Source: Isoetes taiwanensis (lineage: Eukaryota > Streptophyta > Lycopodiopsida > Isoetales > Isoetaceae). From it: 64,000 nucleotides of DNA. This document shows, one piece after another, positions 22,931 through 35,640 of the stretch. Made by a program: the position numbers and the translations under genes. The notes under the pieces are model-generated. The model made no database searches. It worked only from the letters and a program-made list of their open reading frames with translations, and was not told the DNA's origin. Position 1 is the first letter of the stretch. Each line of letters starts with the position of its first letter. The stretch is from assembly GCA_021234155.1 (NCBI GenBank), contig JAJEKV010000039.1, positions 7,453,077 through 7,517,076 on the forward strand, read 5' to 3'.

Positions 22931-23960
22931 CTCATGAAGTTACGGTGACCTTCTCCTAAATCTACCTTCAATACCACCCATGTTTGCACTCTTCCATGGG
23001 CAAAGTGCTTCCACTTGACCAAATGTTGGGCCGAGACCTCCACGGTTCTTGGGCCACTTATCGAAGTCAATTCGGGGCACAATTTCAACTTGTTCCTCCA
23101 TCATTTCCAACCCAGGAGTTGGGTTCAACCTCATGGGGATTTGGTTATTGCCTCAAAGAGGCTCACATGGAAAACCTTATGGACTTTGAGGGTCTGGCCC
23201 AGGAGATCTAGCTTGTAGGCACAGCGTCTTGGGCACATCAAGATCTTAAAGGGATAATACACCCTAGAAGCAAGTTTCTTGCAGTTCCTATCTGAGAAGC
23301 TTGGCTTGCTTCACCTTAGTCTTCGACCACACCACTTTGTCACCTACCTTGAATTCCCTTAGGTCCACATTGCACGTAGAGCTACACTCTTTTCTTAGAC
23401 TTCTTCTTTGCTAATAGATATCCTTACCTCTTCAACCCGGTACCAAACATATCACGATAGCATTCTTTGGGGAGACTTCTTGACAATGTTTATTACCATG
23501 TATCGAGGGGTCAGGAACTGCTTTAGTACCCATAATTAATCATCCCATTTAAATTTGTTTATTCCAAACATAATTCCTTAGCATGTCTTCAATGATTCAC
23601 GTTAGTGGATTACGTCGACCATCGTCGAGGATGATAGGCGCGTGCTTTCATGGAAGCTTGAGTGCGGATGGTACTAAACAAATCACGCGAGAATGCACTC
23701 ATAAATTTTTGAGTCTACATCGAAGTTATTTCGCGAGGCATGCCATGGAGATTACAAAAATCTCCTTGTGAATAATAAGGCAGTGATTGTCTGTGGCGAA
23801 ATATCGTAGTTCTACAGTACAAAGTGTGTCATCTTAGACAACTTATCCTGACCACCATCGATGCATCCTTGCCTCTTCACAGTTCTTTGAGAATCATTGA
23901 TGAAATCCATACTATGACTTCCCATTTTACTGCGCGACTGAATTTTTGGTCCCGCAGTTG
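22931..23960 (-). pseudogene. Ty3/gypsy (chromovirus) integrase core, GPY/F module and chromodomain, frameshifted
   Basis: Minus-strand blocks follow family order. SMDFI with the first catalytic Asp is at 23,894-23,915, then LSKMTHF at about 23,830. FDVDSKI, the second Asp of the DDE triad, is at about 23,705-23,722. AYHP and a DGR segment follow, then IEDMLRNYVWNKQ at about 23,555-23,595. FKVGDKVVW lies near 23,340-23,365. The GPY/F module reads YYPFKIL, then AYKLDL, then KVHKVFHVSLF at about 23,155-23,270. The chromodomain core HLVKWKHF at about 23,005-23,030 is followed by a TW-VLKVDL stretch. The Glu of the triad cannot be read because the DGQTE region is damaged by indels. Integrases join retroelement cDNA to the genome; the chromodomain steers insertion to heterochromatin. 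The zinc-binding N-terminus and everything upstream are missing, so the element is cut at about 23,960. Confidence 0.85.
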
Positions 23961-24622
23961 TTTTTACTTATACGGAAGTGTTGTTTTATGCCAAAAACAA
24001 CACCAAAATAACTTAAAGTCCACGTGGCGTTTATCGGGATTTGCACAAAGAGGCAGTGGTTTTTGGCGAGAAATTTCCACGGTGGTCTTTTGGCCTTTTT
24101 GTCAGCGATGTCCTTTTTTCACTATTGTTTTATCGAGTTTTTTCTAGGTGTGGTTTTGTCAACATTTGTTTTTGTAAGAGAGTCATCGCGTTATTTTTTT
24201 GAAAAGTACAGCAGCGTGAATTTCACGATATTACTACTAATGAAGAAGTAAAAAAAGCAGAGATCTTTTCTCTTTTCTATGCGTTTTTGTTTTCCTCTAC
24301 TTGCGTTTTAAAAGTTGTCATTGTTTTCTTGAGAGAAAGATGTGTAGTTTTAAAGAAATCCACATGTTGCATTTAAGAAATAGTACTATTTTCAAATATT
24401 GTTTTTCCTCAATATTTATATGTAGCTATTAAAAAGGGAACCACGTTATTCCTTAAATTAGTTGTTTCCAAGTGTTGTTTTTGCAAAGAATTTCAAAATA
24501 TTGTTTTCCTCAATAGTATATGTAGCTATTAAAAAAGTAGACCGTTATTTCTTAAATTAGTTGTTTCAGTGTTGTTTTTGCAAGAAAATCAAAATAAAAT
24601 ATCCATTATGAGACTTTTTAAG
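23961..24622. repeat. AT-rich stretch with a ~94-bp tandem duplication
   Basis: AAATATTGTTTT...CTCAAT...ATATGTAGCTATTAAAAA...CTTAAATTAGTTGTTTC occurs at about 24,393-24,480 and again at 24,487-24,565. No coding motif. The stretch ends where the 17.9-kb duplicated unit begins. Confidence 0.55.
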
Positions 24623-25309
24623 TTTACAAAAAACAACAACATGTTTGTTTTACATGTGGACATGTGTTTCTAAAGCAATCAAATCTTGGCCACGTGGCAC
24701 TCATTCTTTATATGTGGATATTTTTAACCAATCAAATCTTGACAGTGACACCCACGTTGTACACTTAAAAACCACTTTTTTTTTCCTAGTGATAATTGCA
24801 ATGCAAAATATAGAAACCGCAAGAACATTTGAATGCAAAACACAAAACAAATTGAATCTGACCTTTTAGGGAAGGCTTTAAGAATCAAACCAAACATTAA
24901 GACATAATTGCAATATAAATTTTAGATTTACATTGAAACATTCGATGGGTAAAACTCAATGGAGTAAAACTCATATTTGATTAATGGTTAAAGGTTGGAA
25001 CAATTAAATGAAAACATTAAAATCAAAACATGAAAGGATTATTATAATTTAGAAAAGCTCTTGTAGCAGGGTATTGACTTCGATTCTTGTAGCAGAATGG
25101 GGTTGATCAGAGCCATCTATTTTTCCCATAAAATTGGGTCCTCAAAAGATGCCAAAGATGTGATATATAGGCTGCTTCAATCTTATGAGCAACCCAACGT
25201 AAGTAACTAGTAGCGAGTGCCCGACCTTGAGCTTCTACCACAAAAATGTATAGCGGAAAAGGCAAACCAGGCATATCCTTCCTTGCGACCATGAGTGAAT
25301 TTGATACGT
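24623..25309. other. Unit left flank (copy 1), non-coding
   Basis: AT-rich. Two related ~65-bp stretches, each with CAATCAAATCTTG followed by a (C)ACGTG-like word, lie in tandem at about 24,672-24,760. The matching segment in copy 2 is 42,506-43,189. No coding motif was found. Confidence 0.5.
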
Positions 25310-27907
25310 GACAAAAAGAGTTGCATTGATTCAAAAATAATAGGCGATGCAAAACTAAAATAGACTAAAATATCTTTTGCAAAGCGAAGGAAAAGAGCTA
25401 TGGAGGCGAGATTTGCCTAAGACAATGCTATGCTAAGACATATCCGGTTCATAATGAATCAAGTCCATGAAAGCATATTACCTTAAATCTTTAAGAGATG
25501 AACAACGTGTATTTGTATATCATATCACGGAGATGAGATTACTTTTAAAGAATACCAATGCCATTAAAGGGCATATTGAAAGCATTGAAAATAGAAGAGC
25601 ACCATTCGGGCATTTTGCCATACAGAAATCCCTTACAGTACTTAAGCTCCGCCGTTCTTCATTCGGCTTCATGGTAGAGAGTATTGCTTGAAGCACATAG
25701 CGAAATAGGTCGGCCAACATGGAATAAGTAGCACTTTACAGTAGAGCTTGGTCGGCCAAGAATAGCGGACAAGAGAGAAAGGTGGATTGAGGAAGCGGTG
25801 AGAAACATGGCAACCACAGTCGCGTGATTGACCAAGCGAAGCGGAAAGCCGAAGCGGTCGGTGACAAGCGAGGAAGCGGGGAGTGCGGCCAGAAACAATA
25901 AAACTTATGGCAAAGCGAGGGCCTGGGGCAGGCAGAGCTCCTAAACGGGTTGATCACCTAGAGCGGTAGCGGCTCACCGCCATACATCATGCTTATATGC
26001 GAGACTTTACCCTTCGCCATCATGGAACTTTCGCCGCTTCGCGCCATTTGGAAAGGAGGCGGGGAAGCGAATGCATATGGTTAGGCACAAAGCGAAGGGA
26101 AAGAAGGGAAAGAAACACAAAATGGCCCCTGACGATAGGGATGACCGACTTGGATCAACATCAGACCATTCGCATCTCATTTATCTCGGCCGTTGATTGC
26201 TTCCACATTTTTTAATTTTTACTTAATTTGCATGGTTCCGCTTTCAAATGTGCTAAACAATGTGCATGGTTCCTAAATGTACTATATAATTTAGGAAGGC
26301 CATTGTAGGGATAATCTTTACATTGCGGTGCTTCGGTGGCTTGCGCCCGAGCCCCTCTAATAATTGTACCGTAGCATCTTACTTGCCGTACAATGGCGAA
26401 GGCATATAAATTATGGTTTTATTTTTTGACAAACATAAAAGAGGAAAGGTGTAATAACCGGTTGAGCCTTGTATGTTTTTGGCCGGGCATGCCCCTCTGG
26501 AACATATAGTCCGTTTGAAACAACCGCTAGCTGTTCACAAAAGTTTGTAAATACTAGGTAAAATGATCTATGTAACCTGCCAAGTTTCCTAGCACTTGAT
26601 TTGCTTCGAAATTATTAGGATACATCCTCCCACGAGGGTTGACTATTTTATAGTCAAATATGGGATCATAGGTAATAGAAATTACCCCCACAGTCTACAA
26701 AGTTGGCATGGAATATGATGATGTGGCACTTCAAGCGGTGACATGTCATGCCAAGAGTACAAGACCAACATTAGGCAAAAATGGGCGATACAACTTTTGC
26801 TTTCCATGGGTGATCGCGGCAATTTTCTTTGACGCTGGCAAGATAGATGACATGGACTTGATGGTAGGCATTCTTGTAAGAAATAATGACTTTTTAGGAT
26901 GTTTATATAGGAATTTGGCAAAGGGAATATGTTTCGAAAGAGTTAAAATAACTAGTAAAATCTTATTTTCGGAGATTGCCGTATCATTGCACCACATCAT
27001 TCCGGGACCAAGAAACTTTCATTCGCCATATAGCGGAACCAACTTTTATTTATTAACAATTATCATGGCTCATTTCTAGCGCCATGTTTGCCTTTGAGCA
27101 GCAAAATCTCGCATGAAGTTTGTCAATCTTTCGAGGATGGCTTGAAGATATCGGTAAGGCACAATGCACATTGATCAACAAAGCCATAATTCAAATTGGC
27201 CCGGTTTGAGCTAGAGTTGACTATATGAACAAAGTTGGTTGAAAACTAAGAAATGCGTTTGAAAAAAACTTGATTGAAGATTGAAAGACCATCGCCTTTC
27301 TCCATGCAAAGTGGTGTCAATTTATAAAAGGCTACATGTGACCCGGCCATGGTGGACGTAATTCCGGAACCTCAATTTACTTAAGCTAATCACTCTTTTT
27401 TGAAAAAGCGAAATTTTGGAACCAAAGGTTTACTTTTTGTGATATTTACACCATGATTGGCATTCTGATTGTTCCGGCAATACATTTGTTGGCGATGGAT
27501 GCACATTGAACGATCTTTGTGAAGTGTTGTTTCTTGGAGCATGTACTTACCAATAAACCCGGCGTTTAAAGTTGTGAACTTTATGTCGACCATAGTGCAT
27601 TAGCAAAGAATATGTCGAAGAAGAAATGCAAGCGCCCTGAGGCGTGTCCTACTTGAGGACTTTTTAGGCGAGAGCTACTTTTGGGGGTTAGCATCAACAC
27701 TCTCCCTCATTGATCATATGGTAAAAGGAACTAGTCCGAGATCTAACTAGGATATGACATTCAGCATTAAACCATGTGTGTTGTTAGGCTCTTGAAGGGT
27801 TTCACGTTATGGAGCTCGAGATTTGGTTGTTTGCATTGGGATGCGGTCGAGAGATGTTGTGGCTACAGAAAATGTGAAGCCGGCTCTTCTGTCAGAGACC
27901 CAATCCT
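25310..27907. repeat. Segment B, copy 1a
   Basis: A ~2.6-kb non-coding segment from ACAAAAAGAGTTGCATTG to CAGACCCAATC, ending at a (GA)n array. Repeated at 32,861-35,425, 43,190-45,793 and 50,803-53,358. Its middle (about 26,690-26,930) is a diverged relative of the foldback 'edge' (about 35,640-35,850): shared CAAG-GGTGACATG-CATGCCAAG, GGTGAT--GGCAA-TTT, and GATGACTAGG---T-GTAAGAAATAT. Its right end (about 27,690-27,830) carries the ~45-nt hairpin of the foldback arms. This copy is the most altered of the four. Confidence 0.85.

Positions 27908-27971
<64 letters not shown>
27908..27971. repeat. (GA)n microsatellite
   Basis: About 64 bp of near-perfect GA at the junction of segment B and the LINE 3' end. 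In copy 2 the same site (45,794-45,899) has about 106 bp. Confidence 0.95.
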
Positions 27972-27975
<4 letters not shown>

Positions 27976-30900
27976 GAAATGAAATGAAATGGGGAATTTT
28001 ATTCGTCTTCGAGGCCTTGGTCTGGGGGCGATTACATTACCCACTCAAAATTATAAAATAAGTCATCCGGTCGTTACCGCGGGCTCCTGCACCTCAATCT
28101 CCCGATCACCCTTTATTTGCTTCATCGGGACCTCTCTATGGCTAAGAATGTCATAATACAACCTCCAATGCATGGCAGGCACACTTTGTCGAAAGAAATC
28201 AACAAAGCGAGAAATAGCACTGACCCATGCTTGACGGGATATCGAATAAAGCTGAGCAGCGAGGTTATGGGCCTCATCTTCTTTCTCACATCACATAGGC
28301 GACAATGTCTAAGATCATGCGCCAATGTCACGCCCATCTCGATCTCCACACCAAGTCGGTGTGAGCTCCAGCCGTATTCTTGCGGGTGTGCATGCCTAAA
28401 GTTTCAGCGATATGGGTTCCCTAAGATCTTGTGCTTCTTCTTGAGATGGATTTATGTGAGCCTTATAATACTCTTTTCTTCCGCGGTATGCGGCTCCATG
28501 ACTTATAAAGAAAGTATACCGAACCCAACACTAATGTCCTCTTTGTGCATCTCCAAATCCTGTATGTTCATCCCCATTTCACCAAGCCCAATACGTCTAT
28601 ATCACGCACACCAGCCTTTACTTACGGTTTCCTCTAAAAGCAAAATTACAGGCAGAAGCTCTGATGATGCATAAAGGCCACCGGCAGGTGGCATCATTCC
28701 ACTTTCAGCAGCATCATGTCATATGGTGTTTGCATCTTTGTGCCCAACTCGTGTGAAAAAATTTCTTCATATCTTTTCCACTTTTGCGGCTATCATTAGC
28801 AAGGCACAGTCCCAGAACTTCACAGCCACCTGCTTCTGCTTAGTCACGGACGGCGCGCAGAGCATCGCTTCATCTCAAAATTCCATATCTCTGCATTCAC
28901 ACACTTCCGCTGCATAGCGCCTGGCAGCACGGGCCGCGTTGCTATGTTTGCTTGCTTGATTCCAATTAGGACTCTTATCTCACGGTTAGGCCCAAATATT
29001 TGTAATTCTCTACCACTTCCACTTGCCTATCCTTATAGTAGAATCGGGCATATTCGTCTTTTTGCCCCAAACACCCTTTGCCTTGGTCTTATCTAGATTC
29101 ACCCAGCATGCCCTTATCCTCGCAAAATGCTTCAAAGCACATCAATGCTTTTGCATCCTTGTATGCTCGGGACAGCAATACTACATCATCGGCATATAAT
29201 AGAAGCATGAATACATACTCTCTCATGGTAGTACCATCTCCCCATGTGCTCATTACCCACCCTTCAGGATTGTGGTCTATATGAATAAGCCGAAAAAGAG
29301 TAGGTGGCCAGGTGGACATCCTTGCTTCCTCCCATATTGCTTTCTACCATCTCATCACATAGCTCCACGAGGGGCAGGCAGCTGCACTAGAACCTTGCCA
29401 TAAAAGCATACCTACCGCGTATGCAGGCTCAATGGGATATTCCGGGTCTACCATTCTACGCCACAAATTCCGCCTATTAACCATAGCCGAAAGCTTTGCT
29501 AAAAGTCTACAAAGTAGCATCACAGTGGTTTCTTCTTGCCCGTCTGGAGTCCATCATATACGAAGAGTAACCAAGTGGTCAATTGTGGACTTTGGGTCCT
29601 AAAAGCTCGCTTGTCAATGGCTCTAACATTGTTATCCCTCTGCCCAAGCACTTATCTTAGCGGCTCAAGGATAAAGCCGAATAATTTTGCATATAGGCGC
29701 CGACCATAATGGTCGGTAGTTACTTTCGGATTGGATACTTCCCTGATTTATGTAGCGGTACCACCCTATTCACTGCCGAGGGATGTTGGAAAGCCATCTC
29801 TCGGTGCCATATTAAACATATCTACCCGGCTTAATTGCTACTTCTTCTCCTGCCCATTTAAGCATTTCAGCCATAAGACCAAAAGCGTCTGCGGCTTTGC
29901 CATTGGCAAACCTTTTAAGCCCATCTTGCACATCGGCTAGGTGAAAAGCAAGTGTATACGATATAGCATATGTGTCTTCATTTGCCTCCATCATAGCTTA
30001 TGTTTCGGGGAACATTATAACGACTACGTACATGTGCCATAAGTGCCTCTACATGTAATCCATCCGTTCTATATTTCATGGGTTTGAGTCTTCTCCGAAC
30101 TTCTCAAAATGTTGCCGGATCTACCAGCAATTCCTCCATCATTTTTCTTATGTTTCTTGTATGGGTATGCCTTCTTTTTTTATTTTTTAATCAGATCCCT
30201 AATGTATATCCTCCGTTCACGTGCTTTCTCGCCCCGCCGCGCTCTAAATTTTGCCCTCGATGTTTTGCCGCTGCGCATCGAACCAGCTATTGCAAGCAGC
30301 CCCATCCTTTGTGATATGATACAAAGCAACTATCCGCTGATTGCAACAAATCTCGGACAATGCATCACTTTTTCCTTGTAATGTGTGGGGCCATACAATA
30401 GAAGTCACTTTACGTTCACATATATCACCATATTTATACGCTGTCGTTACTTCAAATATATTCGTTTGCTTTTATATGCGGCTTCACCCCGACTCCAGTA
30501 CCTTAATCTTTATAGAGATGGGCACATGATCTGAATTTTCATTTTCATCTCAATTGACATACCAACAAGGCGTTTGCGACAAAGAGGTTTGGCAATGACA
30601 TAATCTACTACTGGCATTTCTGCGAGTGTGCGTTTGCACGATCACGGGTATCTAGCGGTGCCATTAAGATTACCATCTCAAAGCCACTACACAAATGCAG
30701 CACATGGCGCCCCTGCCGGTGTTGGCCATTTCACACCATCATCGATAACTTTTGATTTCCGGCCTGATTTTTTAGTTCGTCATTATCCATCATCTCCAAC
30801 CACTCTGTTTCTCCATCCAGGACTAACCATAAATTTTGCTGTTGGTTTCCCGTTAGTCCATTAAAATCCCCTAACAATACTACTTCCCTGTCATGCTCGG

Positions 30901-32520
30901 TGTTAGTATATCTGCTCGGATGAAAAAATGGATCATCTTTATCCAAATCCCCTTTGTTATATATAGCTGACTCTCTTGGTGGAAAATAACACCCGACCCA
31001 CGTAGATCTTACCAATTCTACACGGTAGCTCAATCCAAATGTCTTTGTGCTGATGCTACGTTTCCAACACACAAATTTGCATGGGCAATTTCATTCCTAG
31101 CATAACATGCAATCCCTCGGAACCCTTAAGATTCCACCCTTTATTATTCCATACCCGAATGCGGCATTGTGAATCAAAAATATCCGGGAGACCTTTCTCT
31201 TCATGCTCACATGTTTCCAAGAAAAAAAATTACATCTACATCATCTAAGCGGATCTGCCATAGTGCATACTTTGCTATGTTTTAAGGTATTTATATTCCA
31301 ACATACTAACTTTGGCGATTCAGCTATTTCCTATCATCTTCTATCGCTTTTCCTCCTCCGATGTAAGTACGTCTTCCTGCTGCCCTAGCCTCCTTCATTT
31401 TCACAATGTCTTCTTTCCTCTGCTGAAATTGCATCTGGTTAAATCATCGTTAATCCGGATAAATTGGCCTTTAAAAGCGTAGGCCGTTTTACGCATCACT
31501 CTCGCTTTAGCTTCTTTGCTTGCACATTTGACCCAGAATGTTGCGTGTCCCCTCACCTTTCTTGCCAATTCGATATGCCTCAAAAATATATGCACGGTGC
31601 TTGGATTTGCATTCTTTCTGCAAGGAAGGTATGAGCAGCGACCACGGTGTCCTCATTCTCCTTTTTCTTAGGCCAGCAATTCTGAAATTATTAGCCTTGA
31701 TTCCCTTTCATGCATATCAGCCAAGTGCTCCATCTTCTCATTCAAAGCATCAATTGCTCCTTGAAAACCATCATTTGAGCCCCTATTGAGAGTCTCGGCT
31801 TGATCCATGACCTGCTTTGTCTCGTCGGCTTGCTGCTTGCTTTGCTTTAGCTCTACATTTTCACTCTTTAAAGAACACAAAGACTCATTCATACCTTGCA
31901 AAGCTTAAGCATTTGTGCACGATGGGCTGCCGCCTCCTTCCTTACTGCTCTGCTTCCTTCTGGACTGCTCCATGGATTCTAGTAGCTTCATCATCACCGT
32001 AAAGCAATTGACCCATTAGCATCTCTCCTCCCAAGAATCGAAGGCGCCATAGCCGCTGCAAATCAGCCCCAAAGACAGGCCCAAGCCCTTCGGATATGTC
32101 AGCCTTCAGCCCCAAATCAGTTGCCCTGCCTCCGAGATTCCCTTGAAGTACCGAGTCCCCATCAGAGGTGTCATCCGATATGTCTTCTGTAAGAACTTCC
32201 CTTGCCTTTTACATTCATTTTTACCTTCTTGACATTGCCTACCACAGATTTATTTGCCCAGGGGGCGGAATCAGCCTTGGGCCCACCTCCTTGGAGCCCT
32301 TTTTCCTGAATCTTATCTGTCTCCTTTTTAGGATGTCCCATCCTACACAGTCGGAAAATGCCAATTACAGACTGTCAAACTGATTCAAAAGTATTGACGT
32401 TATACACCATTGGAAAGAGCTCGGAATAAGCTTTCCAGCAGCCCAACCCGTTGCAATCGACCGCAGGTATGTGAGAGCTATGGCTTTACGAGTTCCTGGC
32501 GAAACCCTAGCACCCGGCGT

Positions 32521-32521
<1 letters not shown>
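27972..32521 (-). mobile_element. LINE, copy 1 (two-ORF non-LTR retrotransposon), frameshifted
   Basis: About 4.55 kb on the minus strand. The 5' end near 32,520 contains CTAGGGTTTC. ORF1 remnant (about 32,335-31,390) has a coiled coil (about 31,900-31,680) and the conserved VKCASKEAKARVM block (about 31,500-31,535). ORF2 remnant has an endonuclease with VVLLGDFNG (about 30,850-30,885), then RT with YADD at 29,185-29,196, and a C-terminal HCRLC zinc-knuckle-like segment (about 28,295-28,315). The 3' end has AATAAAAT and an (ATTTC)n tail that runs into (GA)n. In such elements, ORF1 binds RNA and ORF2 nicks DNA and reverse-transcribes. Many frame breaks; collinear with copy 2. Confidence 0.9.

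Positions 32522-32596
<75 letters not shown>
32522..32596. repeat. (GA)n microsatellite
   Basis: About 75 bp GA at the LINE 5' end, passing into (GATA)n of the SINE tail. Confidence 0.95.
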
Positions 32597-32601
<5 letters not shown>

Positions 32602-32816
32602 TAGATAGATAGATAGTATTTTAATGTCACACCACTAGGCAGCATCAGCTGGATATGTGACCACACACCACACCACATTGCTCCGGTTGGGCCACGCCCC
32701 AACCACTTTACATTGCATCGTGGGTTTTGACACCTGAGTTCGGATCTTCGATGCGGGCAGTCTCGAACTTCGAGACCTACATTTACTAGAACTAGTGTGT
32801 TACCACTAGACTAAAC

Positions 32817-32820
<4 letters not shown>
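32597..32820 (-). mobile_element. tRNA-derived SINE, copy 1
   Basis: About 220 bp, minus strand. The 5' end GGTGTTTAGTCTAGTGGTAA carries a Pol III A box and is followed by GTTCGAGAC near the B-box position. The tail is (TATC)n next to (GA)n. Same insertion as 50,519-50,741 in copy 2, with extra small indels. See that entry for box positions. Confidence 0.75.
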
Positions 32821-32852
<32 letters not shown>

Positions 32853-32860
32853 AGAGAGAG
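32821..32860. repeat. (GA)n microsatellite, interrupted
   Basis: About 40 bp GA with an ACAG break. In copy 2 the same site (50,743-50,802) has 60 bp. Confidence 0.9.
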
Positions 32861-35422
32861 ACAAAAAAGAGTTGCATTGATTCAAAAATAATAGGCGATG
32901 CAAAACTAAAATAGACTAAAATATCTTTTGCAAAAGCGAGAAAGAAAAAGAGCTATGGAGGCGAGATTTGCCTAAGACAATGCTATGCTAAGACATAGCA
33001 GTTCATAATGAATCAAAGTTCATGAAAGCATATTACCTTAAATCTTGCTAAAGAGATGAACACCGATTTATGTAACTTTGTATATCATATCACGGAGATG
33101 AGATTACTTTTAAAGAATACCAATGCCATTAAAAGGGCATATTGAAAGCATTGAAAATAGAAAACCTTCATTCGGGCATTTGCCATAGGGCGAATCACCC
33201 TTGTGCCAAGCTCCACAATGGTTCTTCATTGACTTCATGGTAGAGTAGCCCAATGCCGAGAAGCACATAGCGAAATGGATTCGGCCAACATGGGTAGAAG
33301 TAGCCAATGAAAGCGGTCGGCCAAAGAATAGCGGAACAAAGAGAAAGGTGGATTGAGAAAGCGGACAAAGAGAGAAACATGGCAAACCACAGGAGGTCGC
33401 AAAGCAGATTCGGCCAAAAGCGAAGCGAGCGGTCGGTAACAAGCGAAGCGGTCGGCCAAGAAACAATAAAAAGATGGCAAACAGGGCCTAGAACGGTATG
33501 AGCTCCTAGAACAGGTTGATCACCTAGAACAGGCTGCGAGCTCACCATCGCCATCGCCATAGCCATGCTGAACTTTGCCATCGCCATAGCTGGAAGGAGC
33601 AGGAAACAGAATCGCCATAGTTGCAGCACAAGAAAAGCGGGAAAGAAGGGAAAGAAACACAAAATGGCCCCAAACAATAGGATGATATACGACTTGGATC
33701 AACATCCAGGCCGTTCATCTCGGCCCATCTCGGCCGTTGAATTGTTTCACATTTTTTAATTTTACTTAATTTGCATGGTTCCTAAATGTGCTAAACATAT
33801 GCATGGTTCCTAAATGTACTATATAATTTAGGAAGGCCATTGTAGGGGATAATGCTGTTGCGGTGCTTCCAGCTGAGGCAGAGGGCCGCGAGCCCTCTGT
33901 GGTGGCACCGCCGAAGCATCTTGCCATGCAATGGCCCGAAGCATATAAATTATGGTTTATTTTTTTGACGAACATAAAAAGGGACATGTGTAATAACTTC
34001 AGTTGAGCACTATGTTTTTGGCGGGAATCGCCCCCTCTGGAACATATGCTCCCATTTGGCTCACCATTATTCCACAAAAGTTTGTAAATACTAGGCAAAA
34101 TGATCTATGTAACCTGCCAACTTTCTAGCACTTGATTTGTCGAAATTATTAGGATACATCACTCCACCAGGGTTGACTATTTTATAGTCAAATATGGGAT
34201 CTTAGATAGTAAGTACCCCACAGTATACAAAAGTTGGCATGGAATATGATGATGTGGCACTTCAAGCGGTGACATGTCATGCCAAGAGTACGCAAGACCA
34301 ACTTTGACTAGGCAAAAAATGAAGCGATGTACAACTTTTGCTTTCCATGGGTGATGCGGCAATTTTGGCTGACATGGCAAGATATGAATGACATGGACTT
34401 GATGACTAGGCATTCTTGTAAGAAATATAATGACTTTTTAGGATGTTTATATAGGAATTTGGCAAGGAATATGTTTCGAAAGAGTTAAAAATAACTAGTA
34501 AAATCTTATTTTCGAAGTTGCCATGTCATTGCCACATCATTCCAGGACCAAACTTTCATTGCGCAATATAGCAGAACCAACTTTTATTTATTAACAATTA
34601 TCATGGCTCAACCTACACTACCATGTTTGCCCCTTTGAGCAACAAAATCTCATGAAGTTTGTTCAATCTCTGATGGCTTGAAGATATCATTAAGGCACAT
34701 TGATCAACAAGCCATAATTCAAAATTGGCGGTTTGAGCTAGAGAGTTGACTATATGAACAAAAGTTTGGTTGAAAACCTAAATACGTTTGAAAAAACTTG
34801 ATTGAAGATTGAAAGACCATGCGCCTTTCTCCATGCAAAGTGGTGTCAATTTATAAAAGGCCCCACATGTCAACCCCGGCCATGGTGGACATGGTCAGAA
34901 CCTCCAATTTACTTAAGCTAATCACTCTTTTTTGAAAAACAAAAGCTGGAACCAAAAGGGTTTACTTTTGTGATATTTACCATATGATTGGCATTACAGA
35001 TTGTTAAACAATACATTTGTTTGGCGATGGATGCACATTGAACAGTCTTTGTGAAGTGTTGTTTACTGAACATGTACTTACTAGTAAACCAGGCGTTTTA
35101 AAGTTGTGAACTTTATCTGACCATAGTCATAGCAAGAATATAATCGAAGAAGAAATGCAAACGCCCCACAGGGCAGTATTCTGCAGGACTTTTGGGGCGA
35201 GCTACTTTCGGGGGGTTAGCATCAACACTCTCCCTCTACGTGATCATATGGTGAAAGGGACTAGTCGAATCTAACTAGGATATGACCTTCGAAACGTAAA
35301 CCATGTGTGTTGTTAGGCTCTTGAAGGGTTTACGTTATGGAGCTCGAGATTTGGTTGTTTGCATTCGGATACAGTCGAGATGTTGTAGCTGAAAACGTGA
35401 GGCAGCTCTTCTATCAGACCCA

Positions 35423-35425
<3 letters not shown>
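32861..35425. repeat. Segment B, copy 1b
   Basis: Same ~2.57-kb segment in direct orientation, separated from copy 1a by LINE and SINE. It shares many positions with 50,803-53,358 (for example ACATGTGTAATAAC and TATGCTCCC variants) rather than with 1a, as expected if it pairs with that copy in the unit duplication. Confidence 0.9.

Positions 35426-35488
<63 letters not shown>
35426..35488. repeat. (GA)n microsatellite
   Basis: About 63 bp GA between segment B and the first minisatellite stretch; 67 bp at 53,359-53,425 in copy 2. Confidence 0.95.
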
Positions 35489-35493
<5 letters not shown>

Positions 35494-35640
35494 CCTAGGC
35501 TCTAACATGCCAGGTGGCTCAAACCAAGGTGGTCAAACATGCCACGTGGGCTCCAACATGCCACCTAGGTTCTAACATGCCAAGATGGCTCGGGCATGTC
35601 ACCTAGGCACCAATATGCCACCTAGGCCATATAGGCACCC
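35488..35640 (-). repeat. 19-bp minisatellite, reverse orientation (module alpha left end)
   Basis: About 8 units in the CCACCTAGGCTCCAACATG orientation, directly after (GA)n. Counterpart at 53,425-53,565. Confidence 0.85.

Noticed and set aside
28117-28674. 185-codon plus-strand open frame as a gene (similar frame at 45,916-46,461)
   Set aside because: It is antisense to the LINE RT C-terminus, and the minus strand there shows the HCRLC motif in the right order.
33195-33677. 160-codon minus-strand frame rich in hydrophobic residues (membrane-protein-like; also at 43.6, 43.9 and 51.2 kb)
   Set aside because: It lies in segment B over a CAG/GCCATC-rich simple stretch. The frame is not kept among the four B copies, and the hydrophobicity comes from the low-complexity reverse strand.
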